Of a DNA stretch of 64,000 nucleotides, positions 24,925 through 35,624 are shown piece by piece. This stretch comes from Rana temporaria (lineage: Eukaryota > Chordata > Amphibia > Anura > Ranidae), in contig NC_053489.1 in the NCBI RefSeq assembly GCF_905171775.1, positions 331,362,089 to 331,426,088 of the forward strand, read 5' to 3'. The position numbers and the translations under genes were made by a program. Below the pieces are notes generated by a model that was not told where the DNA came from, did no database searches, and was given only the letters and a program-made list of their open reading frames with translations. The first letter of the stretch is position 1. Each line of letters opens with the position of its first letter.

Positions 24925-25390
24925 GGCCGGGTTCAAACTTGTCCGAGAAATTCTCCGACATTGGGAGCTCATGTCGCATGACGTGTGAAAAGCAATGTTT
25001 CCCTATGAGAGCTGTCTTAACTGGTCCTACACAAGTCGGTCCCACTTTGAAAATGCTCCCTGTACTACTTTGGTCCTACATTGATCCTACTTCAGCCCAT
25101 TGAATATCATTGAAGTCGGATCAAAGTAGGATCCTTGTTGTTACCATCTGACTTTGACATCGGACATGTGATTACAGCAGCAGTAAACAGAATTTATCTC
25201 ACACTGGGAGTGTTTTGATTGGTCAAAGAACAAGTCAGATAATCACAAAGTCGGATCAAAGTAGTATCCTGTTCATGAAAGTCGGATGGATGTGGGACCA
25301 ATGTAGGACCAATGTAGGACCGATGTCACAGACCAAAGTAGGATGAAAGTCGTACTGCTGTCGTGTAGTATAGTGTGAACCCAGCCTAGG
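24925..25390. mobile_element. Palindromic MITE (GGCCGGGTTCAAACTTG ends)
   Basis: The left end AGGCCGGGTTCAAACTT mirrors AGTGTGAACCCAGCCT at the right. The interior has inverted GTCGGATCAAAGTAGGATC-type copies. Related to 9249-9532 by its ends. Confidence 0.65.
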
Positions 25391-26284
25391 CATGCATCTA
25401 AACTCTCTTCACATGTGCACTGAAGGAGCTATCTCTTCACAATGCATGTCTGACAAAATAGCAACAGCTGTGCTTTGCCTGCACTTTGTATAAAGGTTTA
25501 ACCCCTTTGCTGCCCATAACAAACGTTGGTATGTTGGGGGGGGGGGGGCTGCAACCACTGGGAGTGTGTGTGCCAGTGTGTGTATATCTGACAAGCCAAC
25601 TGCTGGCTAACAGATGGAAGTAATCAGCTAGCTGTGCTGCCAATGGATTTCTTCCACACCCCCCATTTCTATGCTCCCCCTTGCTTGCCTCAGCCTTGTA
25701 TCCCAGGCTCTGTGCACCCATCTAGGACTGGCATGGTGGATGCCACCAGGTAGAAGGGAGGTAGTGTGGCCCAATGCAACTTAGTGTGCTGCACAGGCTC
25801 TGTTGAAGTGGGGTGTATATAGATCTTTGAGCATCCACCACTGGGAGTGGCTTGTACAAAAGGAAAGGATCCCTGTGGAATAAAAATAAAAAAGTAAGGA
25901 AAATGATTAAATAAATAAATGTAGAAACTTGAAGCGGAGCTCCACTCAAGAAAAGGGGCCCGCTTGTTTCCCCCCCCTGATTTTGACGGGTACCCCCTCC
26001 CACATCCTGGTAATCACTCTGCACGGTGATCTATGTCATATTAGGCCCCTCCTCCTCCCCCCACTGCCTTCTGGGACCTGTGTGTGCAGAGGACGGAACC
26101 ATTCAAAAGTGCAGAGCGACTTCACAGACAGTTTCCCTTACTTGCAATGCTGGCGTCTGCACCTGAAACCAATGAACGAATCAGCTTGGGGTGCCACTGC
26201 CAACATTGCAGGATCCCTGGACAGGTAAGTGTCCTTATAGTAAAATTTGGAAGCTACAGTCTTTGTAGCTGCTGACTTTTATTT
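25391..26284. other. Intron DNA with a poly-G run and a possible unclassified repeat
   Basis: A G run of about 11 bases at 25536-25548. The stretch 25930-26280 (GAAGCGGAGCTCCACTC onward) looks like a dispersed frog repeat but its ends were not resolved. Confidence 0.4.
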
Positions 26285-27610
26285 ATTTATCGGATTGATT
26301 CAAAACTTTTTTGAATAGATTTCGAATAGTTTTTGAATTTGAATTGTTTTCAAATTCAAATTGTTTTCGAATTCAAATAGTTTTCCAATTTCCAAAAAGA
26401 AAAAAAAGAGTATAAAATGAAGGAATAGAATAGAAAAAAAATAGAATAAAAAATAAAAGAATATAATATAGTATTAAAACAGAACAAAAAAAATAAAAGA
26501 ACACAATAGAATGGAATAGAATAGCAAGGAATAGAATAGAAATATAATACAATATAAAGATTATAACCATCTTCTGAGATTTGAATATAATACATATAAA
26601 GGAATATAATTGAATAAAAAAGAATAGAATAGAATATAAATAATATAGCCATGTTTCAAAATTCAAAAATAATCAATTCAAATTTAAATATAATAGAATA
26701 GAAAAGAATAGAGTAGAATAGAATACAAAAAAAACACAATAGTATAGAAAAAAAAACAGAATAGAATAGAATGAATATAACAATCTTCCTATTCTAATCT
26801 ATTCTAGAATTGATTCTATTAGAATTTTGGGATATGGTTATATTATTTCTATTCTAATCTATTCTCTCCTTTTTTATTAATATTATGCTCTTTTTTTAAA
26901 TTTGTTTATTCTATTATATTCTTTTCTATTCCATTCTATTATTTTCTATTCTATTTTATTCAAAAATATTTTATTTTAATTAAAATTTTGGAAGATGGTT
27001 ATATTCTTTCTATTCTATTTTGTTCTGTTGTTTTTCGATATTATTCTGTTATTCTCTATTCTATTCTATTCTATTCTAATCTATTATTTTCTAATCTATT
27101 CAAATTCAAATTTATTCTATTTGAATTTTCGGAAATAGTTATATTCGGTATATACTATTCTATTCTATTTTTTATTCTATTATTTTCAATTATATTATAG
27201 TCTATTCTATTCTTTTTTATTCTATTATTTTATTTTCTATTCTATTATAGTCTATTCTATTATAGTCTATTATATTATATTATATTCTCTTCTTTTCTAT
27301 TATATTATTTTCTTTTGTATTCAAATTTATTCTATTTGAAATTTGAATTTCAGAAGATGGTTATAGTCTTGTTATTATGTTATTCTATTCTATTCTATTT
27401 GTTTCTATTATATTCTAGTCTATTATTTTATTCTCTATTATATTTAGTTCTGTTTTACTCTATTATCTTCTATTCTTCTATTTTCACTATATTATTTTCT
27501 AGACTATTAGTACTTGACTAGACTATTACAAATTCAAATTCGAAAAGTATTCAAAAACGATTCGAAAACTATTCACATTCGAAAAGTATTCGAAAACAAT
27601 ATATGTATCA
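26285..27610. repeat. Strand-switching AATAG/CTATT pentanucleotide array (1.3-kb palindrome)
   Basis: The left half (about 26390-26790) is built of AGAAT/AATAG units and the right half (about 26800-27530) of their complement TATTC/CTATT. Longer blocks also mirror: ATTATAACCATCTTCTGAGA at 26563 against CAGAAGATGGTTATAGTC at 27352. The outer flanks rich in TTCGAATAG and ATTCGAAAA are complementary as well. Confidence 0.9.
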
Positions 27611-28125
27611 CTCTGTTGCCTTAAAGTGGTATTAAATCCAATACCAAAAATGTAATATATTGCAGCTTACCAATCATTAGATGCTGTGGCTGCATTTGTT
27701 TTATTTTTTTATGCTTTTTTCCCTCAGGGAGGGAGAACAGGGAGTACACCAGACAAAAGCATCGTCAGTCTGGGGGACGGGGGGTGTATTTTCATTACCC
27801 ACCACTAGAATACATTTTTATCTCCTGTCACCATGGGTCAGTTGTCTTGTGCACTCCCTCCTATCACAGCCCAGTTAACTGCGTAGCCTAGGTATCAGAT
27901 TAACAGGACCGTATACCCTTACAACAGAAGGCTTACCAAAGAAGCGGAGAGGCTTGCCTACTCTGAATCAGTACACCCTAAAACCAATAACCAAAAGTAA
28001 TGACCAAAGCAAAAAATATTACTTTTTTAGCAGTTTGGGTTGTACAGATGCAAAGTGAAAGCACTGCACACTAATTCAATAACAAAGCTGCAAACATACA
28101 GGGGGCATCAACAATAAGAGCCCAC
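27611..28125. other. Unassigned intron DNA, starting with a family 2-like end
   Basis: CCTTAAAGTGGTATTAAATCC at 27620 resembles the left end of family 2 TTAA elements. The right end is not found. Confidence 0.4.
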
Positions 28126-28128
28126 TTA

Positions 28129-28296
28129 GGCCTTGTACTCACGACCGGATCTGTGCGCTGAAAACTGTCTGCCGGACAGTTTCCGGCGTACAAGGCTGAT
28201 TTTTGTTTGGTTCCGCTGGCTTGTACACACCAGCGGACCAAATTACCGTCGTACCGGAACGCGTGCACGTAAACTACGTACGACGTCACTATAAAG
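28129..28296 (+). promoter_or_regulatory. Left terminal/subterminal region and TATA-type promoter of the Harbinger transposase gene
   Basis: After the terminal motif there are short inverted repeats, including TTGGTTCCGCTGG facing CCAGCGGACCAA around 28207-28243, of the kind bound by Harbinger partner proteins. A TATAAA box at 28290-28295 follows an ACGTCA half-site, about 320 bp upstream of the transposase ATG. A start site near 28320 is inferred from the TATA spacing. Confidence 0.5.
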
Positions 28297-28617
28297 GGGA
28301 AGACCAAACTTAATGGCGCCGCCCTCTGTTCCTCTTTTGCTAGTTACGGGTTTGCTCGTGTTAGTGAAGGTTTGGTTAGAGCTGATTCGCGCTTCTCGGT
28401 CTCCAGGCTTTGACAGCGTGTATTCACGGGTTCAGTGCGTGTGCTTGCGGTAACGTAGTTGTCATTCGGCTATAGGCTAGCAGGTTGTTTCTGCTTTAGC
28501 AGTTGCATCCTGTGCGCTCGTATCTGTTTGTCACGCGTTTGTCGCAGGTAGTGCTGGATTTGCGAGTGCTTTCTGTTTGAGTGTGTTCTTGACTGACCAG
28601 CCGGCCGGTTTGAAGCC

Positions 28618-30276
28618 ATGATGGAGCAGCAGCGTCAATTTTCGCGAGTTGGTGCTGTTTATGGGATGGCTGCTGGATATGTTCATTTTTCCAGTACTTT
28701 GGCCAGAAACAGGGGGCGGAGGCGTTTCTGGACCAAGAATTGGTTGCGCCAGCGTGACCAGTTCTCACATATGCCTCTGCTTAGGGAACTCCAGGAGAAT
28801 AATCCTAATGACTTTAGGAATTTTCTCCGCATGACGGACCCCGTATTCAACAGTCTGCTGGATCTTCTGTCCCCCTATATCACGAGGCAGGACACTGTGA
28901 TGCGCCAAGCCATCACGGCCGAGCAGAGGCTTATTGCCACGTTGCGGTACCTGGCGACTGGGAGGAGCCTGCAGGACCTCAAGTTCTCGACAGGCATCTC
29001 TCCGCAGGCGCTTGGGGTCATCATACCGGACACGTGTGCTGCCATCATCAAAGTTCTGCATGAGGAGTATATTAAGGTAAGTTTCCTGGCTGTAATAATG
29101 TGGCCAACTAACTTTATTTTTAATTTCCCAGATATGCTGTGTGTTTAACTAACGTTCCCTTTTCTCCCTATGCATGTTGATATAAGCTTTACATGTTTTA
29201 TTCTTGACCTACCTGCATATTTGTCCCTTACCCAATATTAACCTGTCCAGCATGCTATCCTAGGGACAAACCCACCTTGCCATTTTTTAAAACAGGACTT
29301 TTTGGTTTTTGTGTCCCCCCCCCCCTTCAAACTTTTTTAGTCCCCATCAGAGGGCTGTGGAGTCTCTTAATTAAGTGGCCCTATATATTTCATTCCCCAA
29401 ATTCTCCATGCACATTTTTCAAATGCAATTTTAATACTGTGAATTTTCACAAGGATGCTTGTAGGATGTTTTTGTGCCAAAGTACTAAATCTCTTTTTTT
29501 GTTTGTCCCCACAGCTACCCTCCACACCACAGGAATGGCAGTCTGTGGCTTCCCAATTTGCCCAGCGGTGGGATTTTCCAAACTGCGGTGGAGCAATAGA
29601 TGGGAAACACGTCCGCATTGTGCCCCCACCCCACTCGGGGTCCTACTATTATAATTACAAGGGTTATCATAGTATTGTGTTGATGGCGGTGGTGTCGGCA
29701 CAGTATGAGTTTCTATATGTGGACGTGGGGAAGAATGGCCGGATGTCTGATGGGGGAGTGTTCGCACGGACTGATTTCTATGATCGTCTCCAAGCTGGTG
29801 GTCTGGCATTGCCACCAGATGAAGAGAATGTGGAAGGACTTCCGTTTGTGTTCCTAGCGGACGAGGCTTTCGGGCTTGGTCCTCACCTCATGCGGCCTTT
29901 TCCCCAGAGGACCCTCACCTCAGAGAGGAGTGTGTTTAATTTTCGGTTGGCCAGGGCTCGGAGGGTAGTCGAGAATGCCTTTGGGATACTCACCAACCGG
30001 TTCCGCCTGTTCAGGACATCGATACATCTGGCGGAATATAAATTGGACACCGTTGTATTTGCCTGCTGCATTTTGCACAACTTTTTACGCAGGCACTCCC
30101 AGACGTACCTACCCGACATCGGTTCTGAGGCAAGACTACCCTCAGATCCCCTTCCCGGGCTGGACACTGGTCGCGCTGGCTTGGCCCCCCAATCAGCTCG
30201 TGAGGTACGCGACAAATATGTTGAGTACTTCATGGGTCGGGGGGCCATTGCTATGCCAGATCATATTTCTTTCTAA
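28618..30276 (+). CDS. Harbinger (HARBI1-like) DDE transposase, two exons
   Basis: This is a PIF/Harbinger-superfamily transposase that would cut and rejoin the element's ends in the nucleus. Exon 1 (28618-29076) ends AAG|GTAAGT. Exon 2 (29515-30276) follows a CCCACAG acceptor. Both junctions are phase 0, giving 406 codons before the stop. The N-terminal half has the helical region typical of HARBI1-like proteins (RQAITAEQRLIATLRYLATG, then DLKFSTGIS). The catalytic core shows the family triad: D182 in AIDGKHV, D269 in LADEAF and E306 in RRVVENAFGIL. The family tail CCILHNFLRRH is also present. The length fits full-length vertebrate Harbinger transposases. No stop or frameshift is seen, so the gene may be young. 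AATAAA lies 35 bases past the stop. Host-domesticated HARBI1 is unlikely, because this copy is inside an element carrying its partner genes. Confidence 0.9.
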
Positions 30277-30310
30277 TTCGGCCCCCAAAGAAAGGAATAT
30301 TCTCACAAAT

Positions 30311-30316
30311 AATAAA
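30311..30316 (+). terminator. Probable polyadenylation signal of the transposase gene
   Basis: AATAAA lies 35 bases downstream of the transposase stop codon, in AT-rich DNA. Confidence 0.5.
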
Positions 30317-30319
30317 TAA

Positions 30320-31122
30320 TTAGACCATTGGACTTTATACAGTTGTTTGTCATTAATGCTTTTTCTCTTTTTATCTGTCTTCCTGGTTCTCTAACTAACT
30401 TCTGCCATTTTACTGCATAATTGATTTCTCCACTTTTAGTAAATAACCACATTTTGCACAGTATTCACTCATCTACAAACAGGGTATTGAGTCTAGAAAT
30501 AAGAAGCAACTCCATTTGAAAATTTGGAGGTCAAGTTTTTTAATTTTTGCTTGTTCATGACCACAAAAATGATTTTATCTTTTTTTCATTACTCCCTGCT
30601 TTTGTACTTAGGAGTCTACAATATTTTTTGTAATTATTTTTTTTTTTTCATGTAATTCAACAAAAAATATTATGAAGATTATACATTTTTTAACAAGTTC
30701 ACAGTTTTGTTTATCAAATATAGTTCGATTTATTGTTTACATATATATATATATATATATAGAATATTTTTGGTGGGGTGTTTACCGCCTTTGTATTTTT
30801 TCTTCTCGGCATATTTTTTATGCCCAAAAACATATTTTTTTTTTTTTATATTTTTTTTTTTTCCAATTTTTTTTGTGTGTTTTTAAATACGAATATTTGT
30901 TGTGGAGATTTAGGAGTCAAATCTCGACTTCACTAAATTCAGTGATTAGAGAGATTTATAATTCTATATATATATCTTTTAATTTTTTTTCGGTGTTTAT
31001 TCTTTATGGTCTAAACTTTATAGTATCCAAAAATGTACAACATGGACAAAAACTAAAAAAATAAAATTATAAAAATATAAAAATTCACAACAGCAGTCAG
31101 TCATGGTGTGCTTTCACACTGG
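30320..31122. other. AT-rich spacer downstream of the transposase gene
   Basis: Low-complexity, T-rich sequence with a short (TA)n run around 30739-30760 and several A or T homopolymers. TTTATT near 30995 would read AATAAA on the minus strand and could serve the convergent SANT/Myb-like gene. No coding sequence is supported. Confidence 0.5.
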
Positions 31123-31127
31123 AACAC

Positions 31128-31376
31128 ACCAAAATTTGAAGATACACACATTCAGTGCAAACTCGCCAAATGTCATTGGTTCAACAGACAAATGGCCACA
31201 TGTGCTATCTGACATCATGGGTGATCAATGTCTGTGTTTTGTGGGAGCAAACCCTTCCTCTCAACTACTTGAGGATGGAGGAGGGGGTTGGACCCACAAA
31301 GCACAGACACTAGATATTCTGTGATGGCAGATAGCACATGTTGGCACACTGTGTGTGTATCTTCAAATTTTGGCGT
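31128..31376. repeat. Imperfect long inverted repeat between two convergent transposon genes
   Basis: 31128-31150 (ACCAAAATTTGAAGATACAC) is the reverse complement of 31354-31376. The stretch 31195-31245, containing CCACATGTGCTATCTG, pairs imperfectly with 31292-31340. The left arm has about 40 extra bases between the paired blocks. The repeat sits between the stops of the transposase and the SANT/Myb-like gene. It may be a small MITE or part of the parent element. Confidence 0.75.
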
Positions 31377-31433
31377 ATTCATTATAAAAACAGTAAAAAT
31401 GTTTGTGGGGGCGGGGGATGGGCGGGGGGTGTT

Positions 31434-33166
31434 TCAGTCTTTGACACGGCCCATCATGTCAATAATATTTTTAAAATTAGATTCGATGACCATCATTCTT
31501 TGCCGCATATTGTCCATTTCCGTGCTGCATTCCAAAAGGACATTTGTTACATTCTGTTCCATGACAACCATCCTTTCACGCATATTGTGCATTTCAGTGC
31601 TGCACTCCATTACCTGTTGAATAATTATAGCAGCACTTGCACGTGAAAATATTGACACACCATCCTCCTCCCCTAAAAAAGAAAAAAATGGTCATTTCCA
31701 AAATTATTTTTGGATGAGGCCTATCTACATATGTTTTTTTTAATCAAGCTAGGGTGACACTGACCTGATGGGCTTCTCCTTTCCACCTCTTCGACATCTT
31801 CTATCACTCCTCCTTCTTCCACCACCTCCCCATCATCTTCTATCACTCCTCCTTCTTCCACCACTTCCCCATCATCTTCGACTCCTCCTTCATCCATCAA
31901 TCCACCTTCTTTCAATTCGCCAAATTGTTCTTCCGCCACTTGCCCTTCATCTGCTATAAATTCTAAGTCCAAAATTACTTCTTCCTCCTCTCTTCCTTCC
32001 TCCTTTCTTCCTTCCTCCTCTCCTTCCACATCCTCTTCTCCTTCCACATCCTCTTCTCCTTCCACATCCTCTTCTCCTTCCACATCCTCTTCTCCTTCCA
32101 CATCCTCCTCCTCCTCCACATGTTGAGATGGAAGATTTTGGCCTTGTCTGGCCCTCTCTGCCTCCTCCAAATGCTGGCGACTTCTTTCCCCTTAAATAAC
32201 AACAAAAAAAATGTAGACTCATCAGCACACAGATATTGGAGAGCATAAATCGCACACATTGCTTAGAAGAGGCTTTCATTTAGTTACTTTTATCTTTCAC
32301 CAAACCTACATTTTGGAATTACTTCTATGGCAAGCTCTGATCCTGCCCCTTTTTAGCAAAGTGACACACATGGATGTCCCCCCTAAACTGTATTTCTGGG
32401 AGACCCTACCAAAACCCATTTTTGATTTGGGGAGACACAGGTGCTCTGCATTGCAGATGTGAAAACATCTGCTTTATTACCACTGTTTTTAGAATGAATC
32501 CTGTTTGCCTTTCCCATTCTCCTAATTCTATTTTTTTAGAACTAGCTTTTACACAATGTTTACAAACAAAGTTTTTGGCCAGTGAGCCATGTCCAGGTGT
32601 GTTGTTCCTGGAATAACCGAGCCTTTCTGAGAAACTATGTGATGTTACGTGGTTTACTAAGAACACTATTTGTAAATATGTAGTTATTTATGTCATCAAA
32701 AATAAATGACAACATGTCTTTAAAATTACAAGCAGGCCAAGGAGGCAGATGGTGAAATATACATGGCAACACATTATTGCAGACTATCAACCCCCCCCCC
32801 AACCCCAAAATATATTTACTTACTTTTACGCAGAATTTTAAGGATCTTCTTCATCTGATGTGGCTCCCTCAATTTTAAGTCTGACCAGCGTTTCCTCAGC
32901 TGTTCCTTGGACCTGGTGATCCCAAACATCCTCTGCATTCTCCTCGCCACCTTGTCCATAATATGTGCCTTTCGGCGGTTAGGGGTCTTGTATGGCCCTA
33001 ATTCACCATCATAGTCCTTCCTCCGCATGATGGAAACTAACTCCACCATTTCCTGGAACCGCATATTAGTGGCTTTATATCTTCTTTGCCTTGATCGGGA
33101 CGTCCCTGCCTCTGTCCCTTCACTTGTGGCATGAGAGCATTGTGCCCGCTCGTGTGACATCGCCAT
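31434..33166 (-). CDS. SANT/Myb-like DNA-binding protein of the Harbinger element, three exons
   Basis: Probably the DNA-binding partner that brings the transposase to the element ends and into the nucleus, as Myb-like proteins do in characterised Harbinger elements. Exon 1 is 33166-32824, with donor AAAA|GTAAGT. Exon 2 is 32190-31765, with acceptor TTATTTAAG and donor CATCAG|GTCAGT. Exon 3 is 31672-31434, with a T-rich acceptor ending TTTTAG. Both introns are phase 1 and the joined frame is open for 335 codons. Residues about 36-112 form a SANT/Myb_DNA-bind-like domain (FQEMVELVSIM; later RSKEQLRKRWSDLK). The middle is highly acidic, with five tandem EEDVEG units (18-bp repeat near 32026-32118). 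The C-terminus is a predicted amphipathic coiled coil with two related units around STEMHNMRERMVVME and STEMDNMRQRMMVIE. I chose the ATG at 33166; 33160 is equally plausible. The longer reading from 33271 runs through promoter-like DNA. Confidence 0.8.
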
Positions 33167-33489
33167 CTTTCCTTTCCCACAGAGATTATGGGCGGGGAAA
33201 AGATGAATTGTTACGCCATGGGCGGAGAAGAGGGCGGCGTTTAATACATACGCAGAGTGTAGAGAATGCAAACAACGTGTTTACGTAGGTTACGCGGAGA
33301 ATCTTCGAGCGCATCCAGAACATACACAGTTAACGCCATATTTCCTAAACACATTGATTAGGGGCCTAGCAAAGGTGACGAGGGCGGGGTTTAATAAATA
33401 CGCGGAGTGTTTAAAAGGTGCACGCCGTGATTACGCATCTTACGCGGTAATTAGGCGAGCGTGAGAAACGAGGAGCGAGAGACAGGAAG
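33167..33489. promoter_or_regulatory. Divergent promoter region between the SANT/Myb-like and MADF-like genes, with two ~80-bp direct repeats
   Basis: Two similar segments, about 33227-33313 and 33380-33463, both run GAGGGCGGSGTTTAATAMATACGC then TTACGCGG then CGAGCG. Their spacing is about 153 bp. TTTAAAAG at 33410-33417 could act as a TATA-like box for the rightward gene. A donor AG|GTAAGG at 33489/33490 would close a 5' untranslated exon, joining the acceptor TTGCGAATGTAG at 34061 ahead of the MADF ATG. The repeats are plausible binding sites for the element's own proteins (inference). Confidence 0.55.
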
Positions 33490-34061
33490 GTAAGGAAATT
33501 AAAAATGGGATCAGCAGAGGCCTAGAAAATGTAGACACATGGGATGGGGGTTTGGGCTGTTGGTTGCACCCTTTTTAAGCTATTCTGTCTATGGGGTACC
33601 ACAATGTTATTTTGGTATCCAAATGCTTTTGGACAACTCACAAAATAGAGATGTGAACAATGCTGTACCTCATTGACAAGTTTTTGAATGGTGTATTCAG
33701 ATCAGGCAAAGTATTGTTCAAGTGTTGGTTGTACAGAGGTCATTAGGAAGTGTCTTTTATGTCATCCATTGTCAGGGGCATGAGATTTACACATGAAAGA
33801 GTGCCTAGATGAATACTGTCATTTGTAATCATTGTTTATTTTTCTATATAAAAAATAGTTACTGCAATGTTAACAATGGCTCTGCATCTAGCAAATCAAT
33901 GTGTACAACCAATGCGGCCGAGCTGCCAATCATTGTTTAAACAAGAGAGACTGTGTTTGTAATTAGATATAGGTAATAAATTTGAAGACACATATTATAT
34001 CAAGGTCAACGCTGATCCTTTTGAATATTTTTTTTCTTTGGTTTATGTTTTGCGAATGTAG
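33490..34061 (+). other. Probable intron in the 5' UTR of the MADF-like gene
   Basis: Bounded by GTAAGG at 33490 and a T-rich acceptor ending GTAG at 34061, 34 bases before the ATG. Nothing coding is seen inside. Splicing is inferred from the sites only. Confidence 0.45.
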
Positions 34062-34095
34062 ACTCAAAAAGAAATATCATATTTCATAACGGGAA

Positions 34096-35401
34096 ATGGA
34101 CCAACTACAAACCAAGGAAGCTATAGAGGCCTTACTCCAAAAATATCAGGACACGCCCATCCTGTGGAATTCCAAACACGCGTTATATTGCAATAAAGAT
34201 GTACGAGCGGCAGCACTAGAAGAGCTAGCAAACTATATGCAAACATGGGTGCCAGGATGCACTGCCAACATGGTGAAGGATAAACTTGCCAACCTGAGAA
34301 GCACATACAGAAGAGCATATAAAGCTAATAAAAGCAAAAAATCGGGAGCAGCAGCAACACAAGCAAAGGAACCCAAACTGTGGTATTACAAACAGATGGC
34401 TTTTTTGCGGGACGAAATGGAAGGCAGGAAAACGATGTCGAGTCTTGCTTCCAACCTTTCCTCCATGCTACCTTCCAGCGGACATTCCCCAGATGACCAC
34501 AGCCCTGCAGAGTCGGAGGAAGAGGGCCTGGCTGACAGAGATGCAGATCTGCCACCCTTCGATGAGGAGGTATAGTAGTTTCCTCTATATTTCTGGCGTA
34601 AATAATTATTGGTGGATTAATGATTTGATATTGTAAAAGAAAAGCCAAGCTGGGAAAAAGCACAAAAAAAGGTGTACAGACAAATAGGTGTCAGGGATGA
34701 CAACTGCAGGGGTCAGAAGTAGAGTGTATTCAAGTAATAATGAACAGAAAATACTAAACGAAAAACATGAAAATGAGTGTGGTTTTATTTAGCGAAATAG
34801 TAAAAAATTTCCTTTTTTTTCCACACAGGAAGAAGAGATCAGCCAGGAGGTGGCAGATCCTCACGTGTCTGTCAGCCAGGAGGAGGCCGGGGTCAGTGGC
34901 AGCCAGGAGGAGGCCGGGGTCAGTGGCAGCCAGGAGGAGGCCGGGGTCAGTGGCAGCCAGGAGGAGGCTGAGCCCAGTGGCCTGCAGCAGGTCCCCCCGG
35001 CCAGGAGAACCACCACCAGCCAGTCTTCTCCCCCCCAGGTGAGGCCATCAGGCCGAAGGAGGCAGTTGAGGCCTGTGGAGGAGGCAAGCCTCCGCATGAT
35101 ACAGGAGGCAAGCGCCATCATGAGGGCCCCCCTCAACCCCACAGAGGCCTTCAGTGCCTCATTGGCCCACGATTTGAATGAAGGGGAGGAGGACCAGAGA
35201 AGACTGGCAAAGGCCCTGATGAACCAGGTCCTTTGGTGGATGCAGAAGGGCCTGCTGACCCCAGACACTGGGCTATGTGACCCGGCCCGGCTTGCGGAAC
35301 ACCATCCTCCTGCTGCCACATCGACCCCACCTGCAAGAGCCCGTGTTAGATCCGCTGGAAGGCTGCCTGGAGGGAAGGCTGGAAAGAGGAGGAAACGTTG
35401 A
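34096..35401 (+). CDS. MADF-like DNA-binding protein of the Harbinger element, two coding exons
   Basis: Likely a second DNA-binding partner of the transposase. PIF-like elements of insects are known to encode MADF proteins next to the transposase. Exon 1 (34096-34569) ends GAG|GTATAG. Exon 2 (34829-35401) follows TTTTCCACACAG. The junction is phase 0, giving 348 codons before the stop. Residues about 5-105 look like a MADF (Myb/SANT-related) domain: EALLQKYQDTPILWN, then NMVKDKLANLRSTYRRAY, then PKLWYYKQMAFLRDEM. A linker rich in Ser and Glu follows. Exon 2 begins with an acidic stretch and four tandem 9-residue units (SQEEAGVSG). It ends with a helical segment (RRLAKALMNQVLWWMQKG) and a basic tail that could be a nuclear localisation signal. 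The ATG context (GAAATGG) is good. The last ~20 codons and the stop are antisense to a decayed copy of exon 1 (see 35341-35566). No frameshift is seen. Confidence 0.8.
34874..34981 (+). repeat. Four tandem 27-bp units inside MADF exon 2
   Basis: Units start at 34874, 34901, 34928 and 34955 and encode SQEEAGVSG, with the last changed to SQEEAEPSG. The copies are nearly identical, so the expansion is recent and probably varies in number. Confidence 0.9.
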
Positions 35402-35566
35402 TTCTCTGCCTTCCATTTCCTTCCACATAAAGGACATATTGTTTGGACTACCACAGTTTGGGTTCCTTTGTTTCTGTGCTGCTGCTTCATATTTTTGGGT
35501 TTGGCTCCTGAGGCTTGGAAGTTTATCCTTCACCATGTTGGAAATGCAAGTTTGCATATAGTTTGC
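35341..35566 (-). pseudogene. Inverted, diverged partial copy of MADF exon 1 at the 3' end of the MADF gene
   Basis: On the minus strand this reads as a degraded relative of MADF exon 1. SNMVKDKLPSLRS matches ANMVKDKLANLRS, KQRNPNCGSPNNMSF matches AKEPKLWYYKQMAF, and KEMEGR matches RDEMEGR. At DNA level it aligns with about 34220-34480 in inverted orientation. It has frameshifts and a missing segment. It overlaps the end of the forward MADF frame, so the mRNA would carry two long, mutually complementary regions. Confidence 0.8.
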
Positions 35567-35618
35567 TATCTATTCTAGTGCTGCCGTTCTGTTTATTTTT
35601 TGTGATGACATTTGCCTA

Positions 35619-35624
35619 AATAAA
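35619..35624 (+). terminator. Probable polyadenylation signal of the MADF-like gene
   Basis: AATAAA lies 218 bases after the MADF stop, downstream of the inverted exon-1 fragment. A transcript using it would include both arms of the inverted repeat. Confidence 0.5.

Noticed and set aside
33167..33271. N-terminal extension of the SANT/Myb-like protein to an ATG at 33271
   Set aside because: The stretch overlaps the promoter-like direct repeats and lacks domain character; starts at 33166 or 33160 fit better.
34861..35490. 209-codon frame antisense to MADF exon 2
   Set aside because: It is the mirror of a repetitive GC-rich exon. The only real signal on that strand is the decayed exon-1 copy at 35341-35566.
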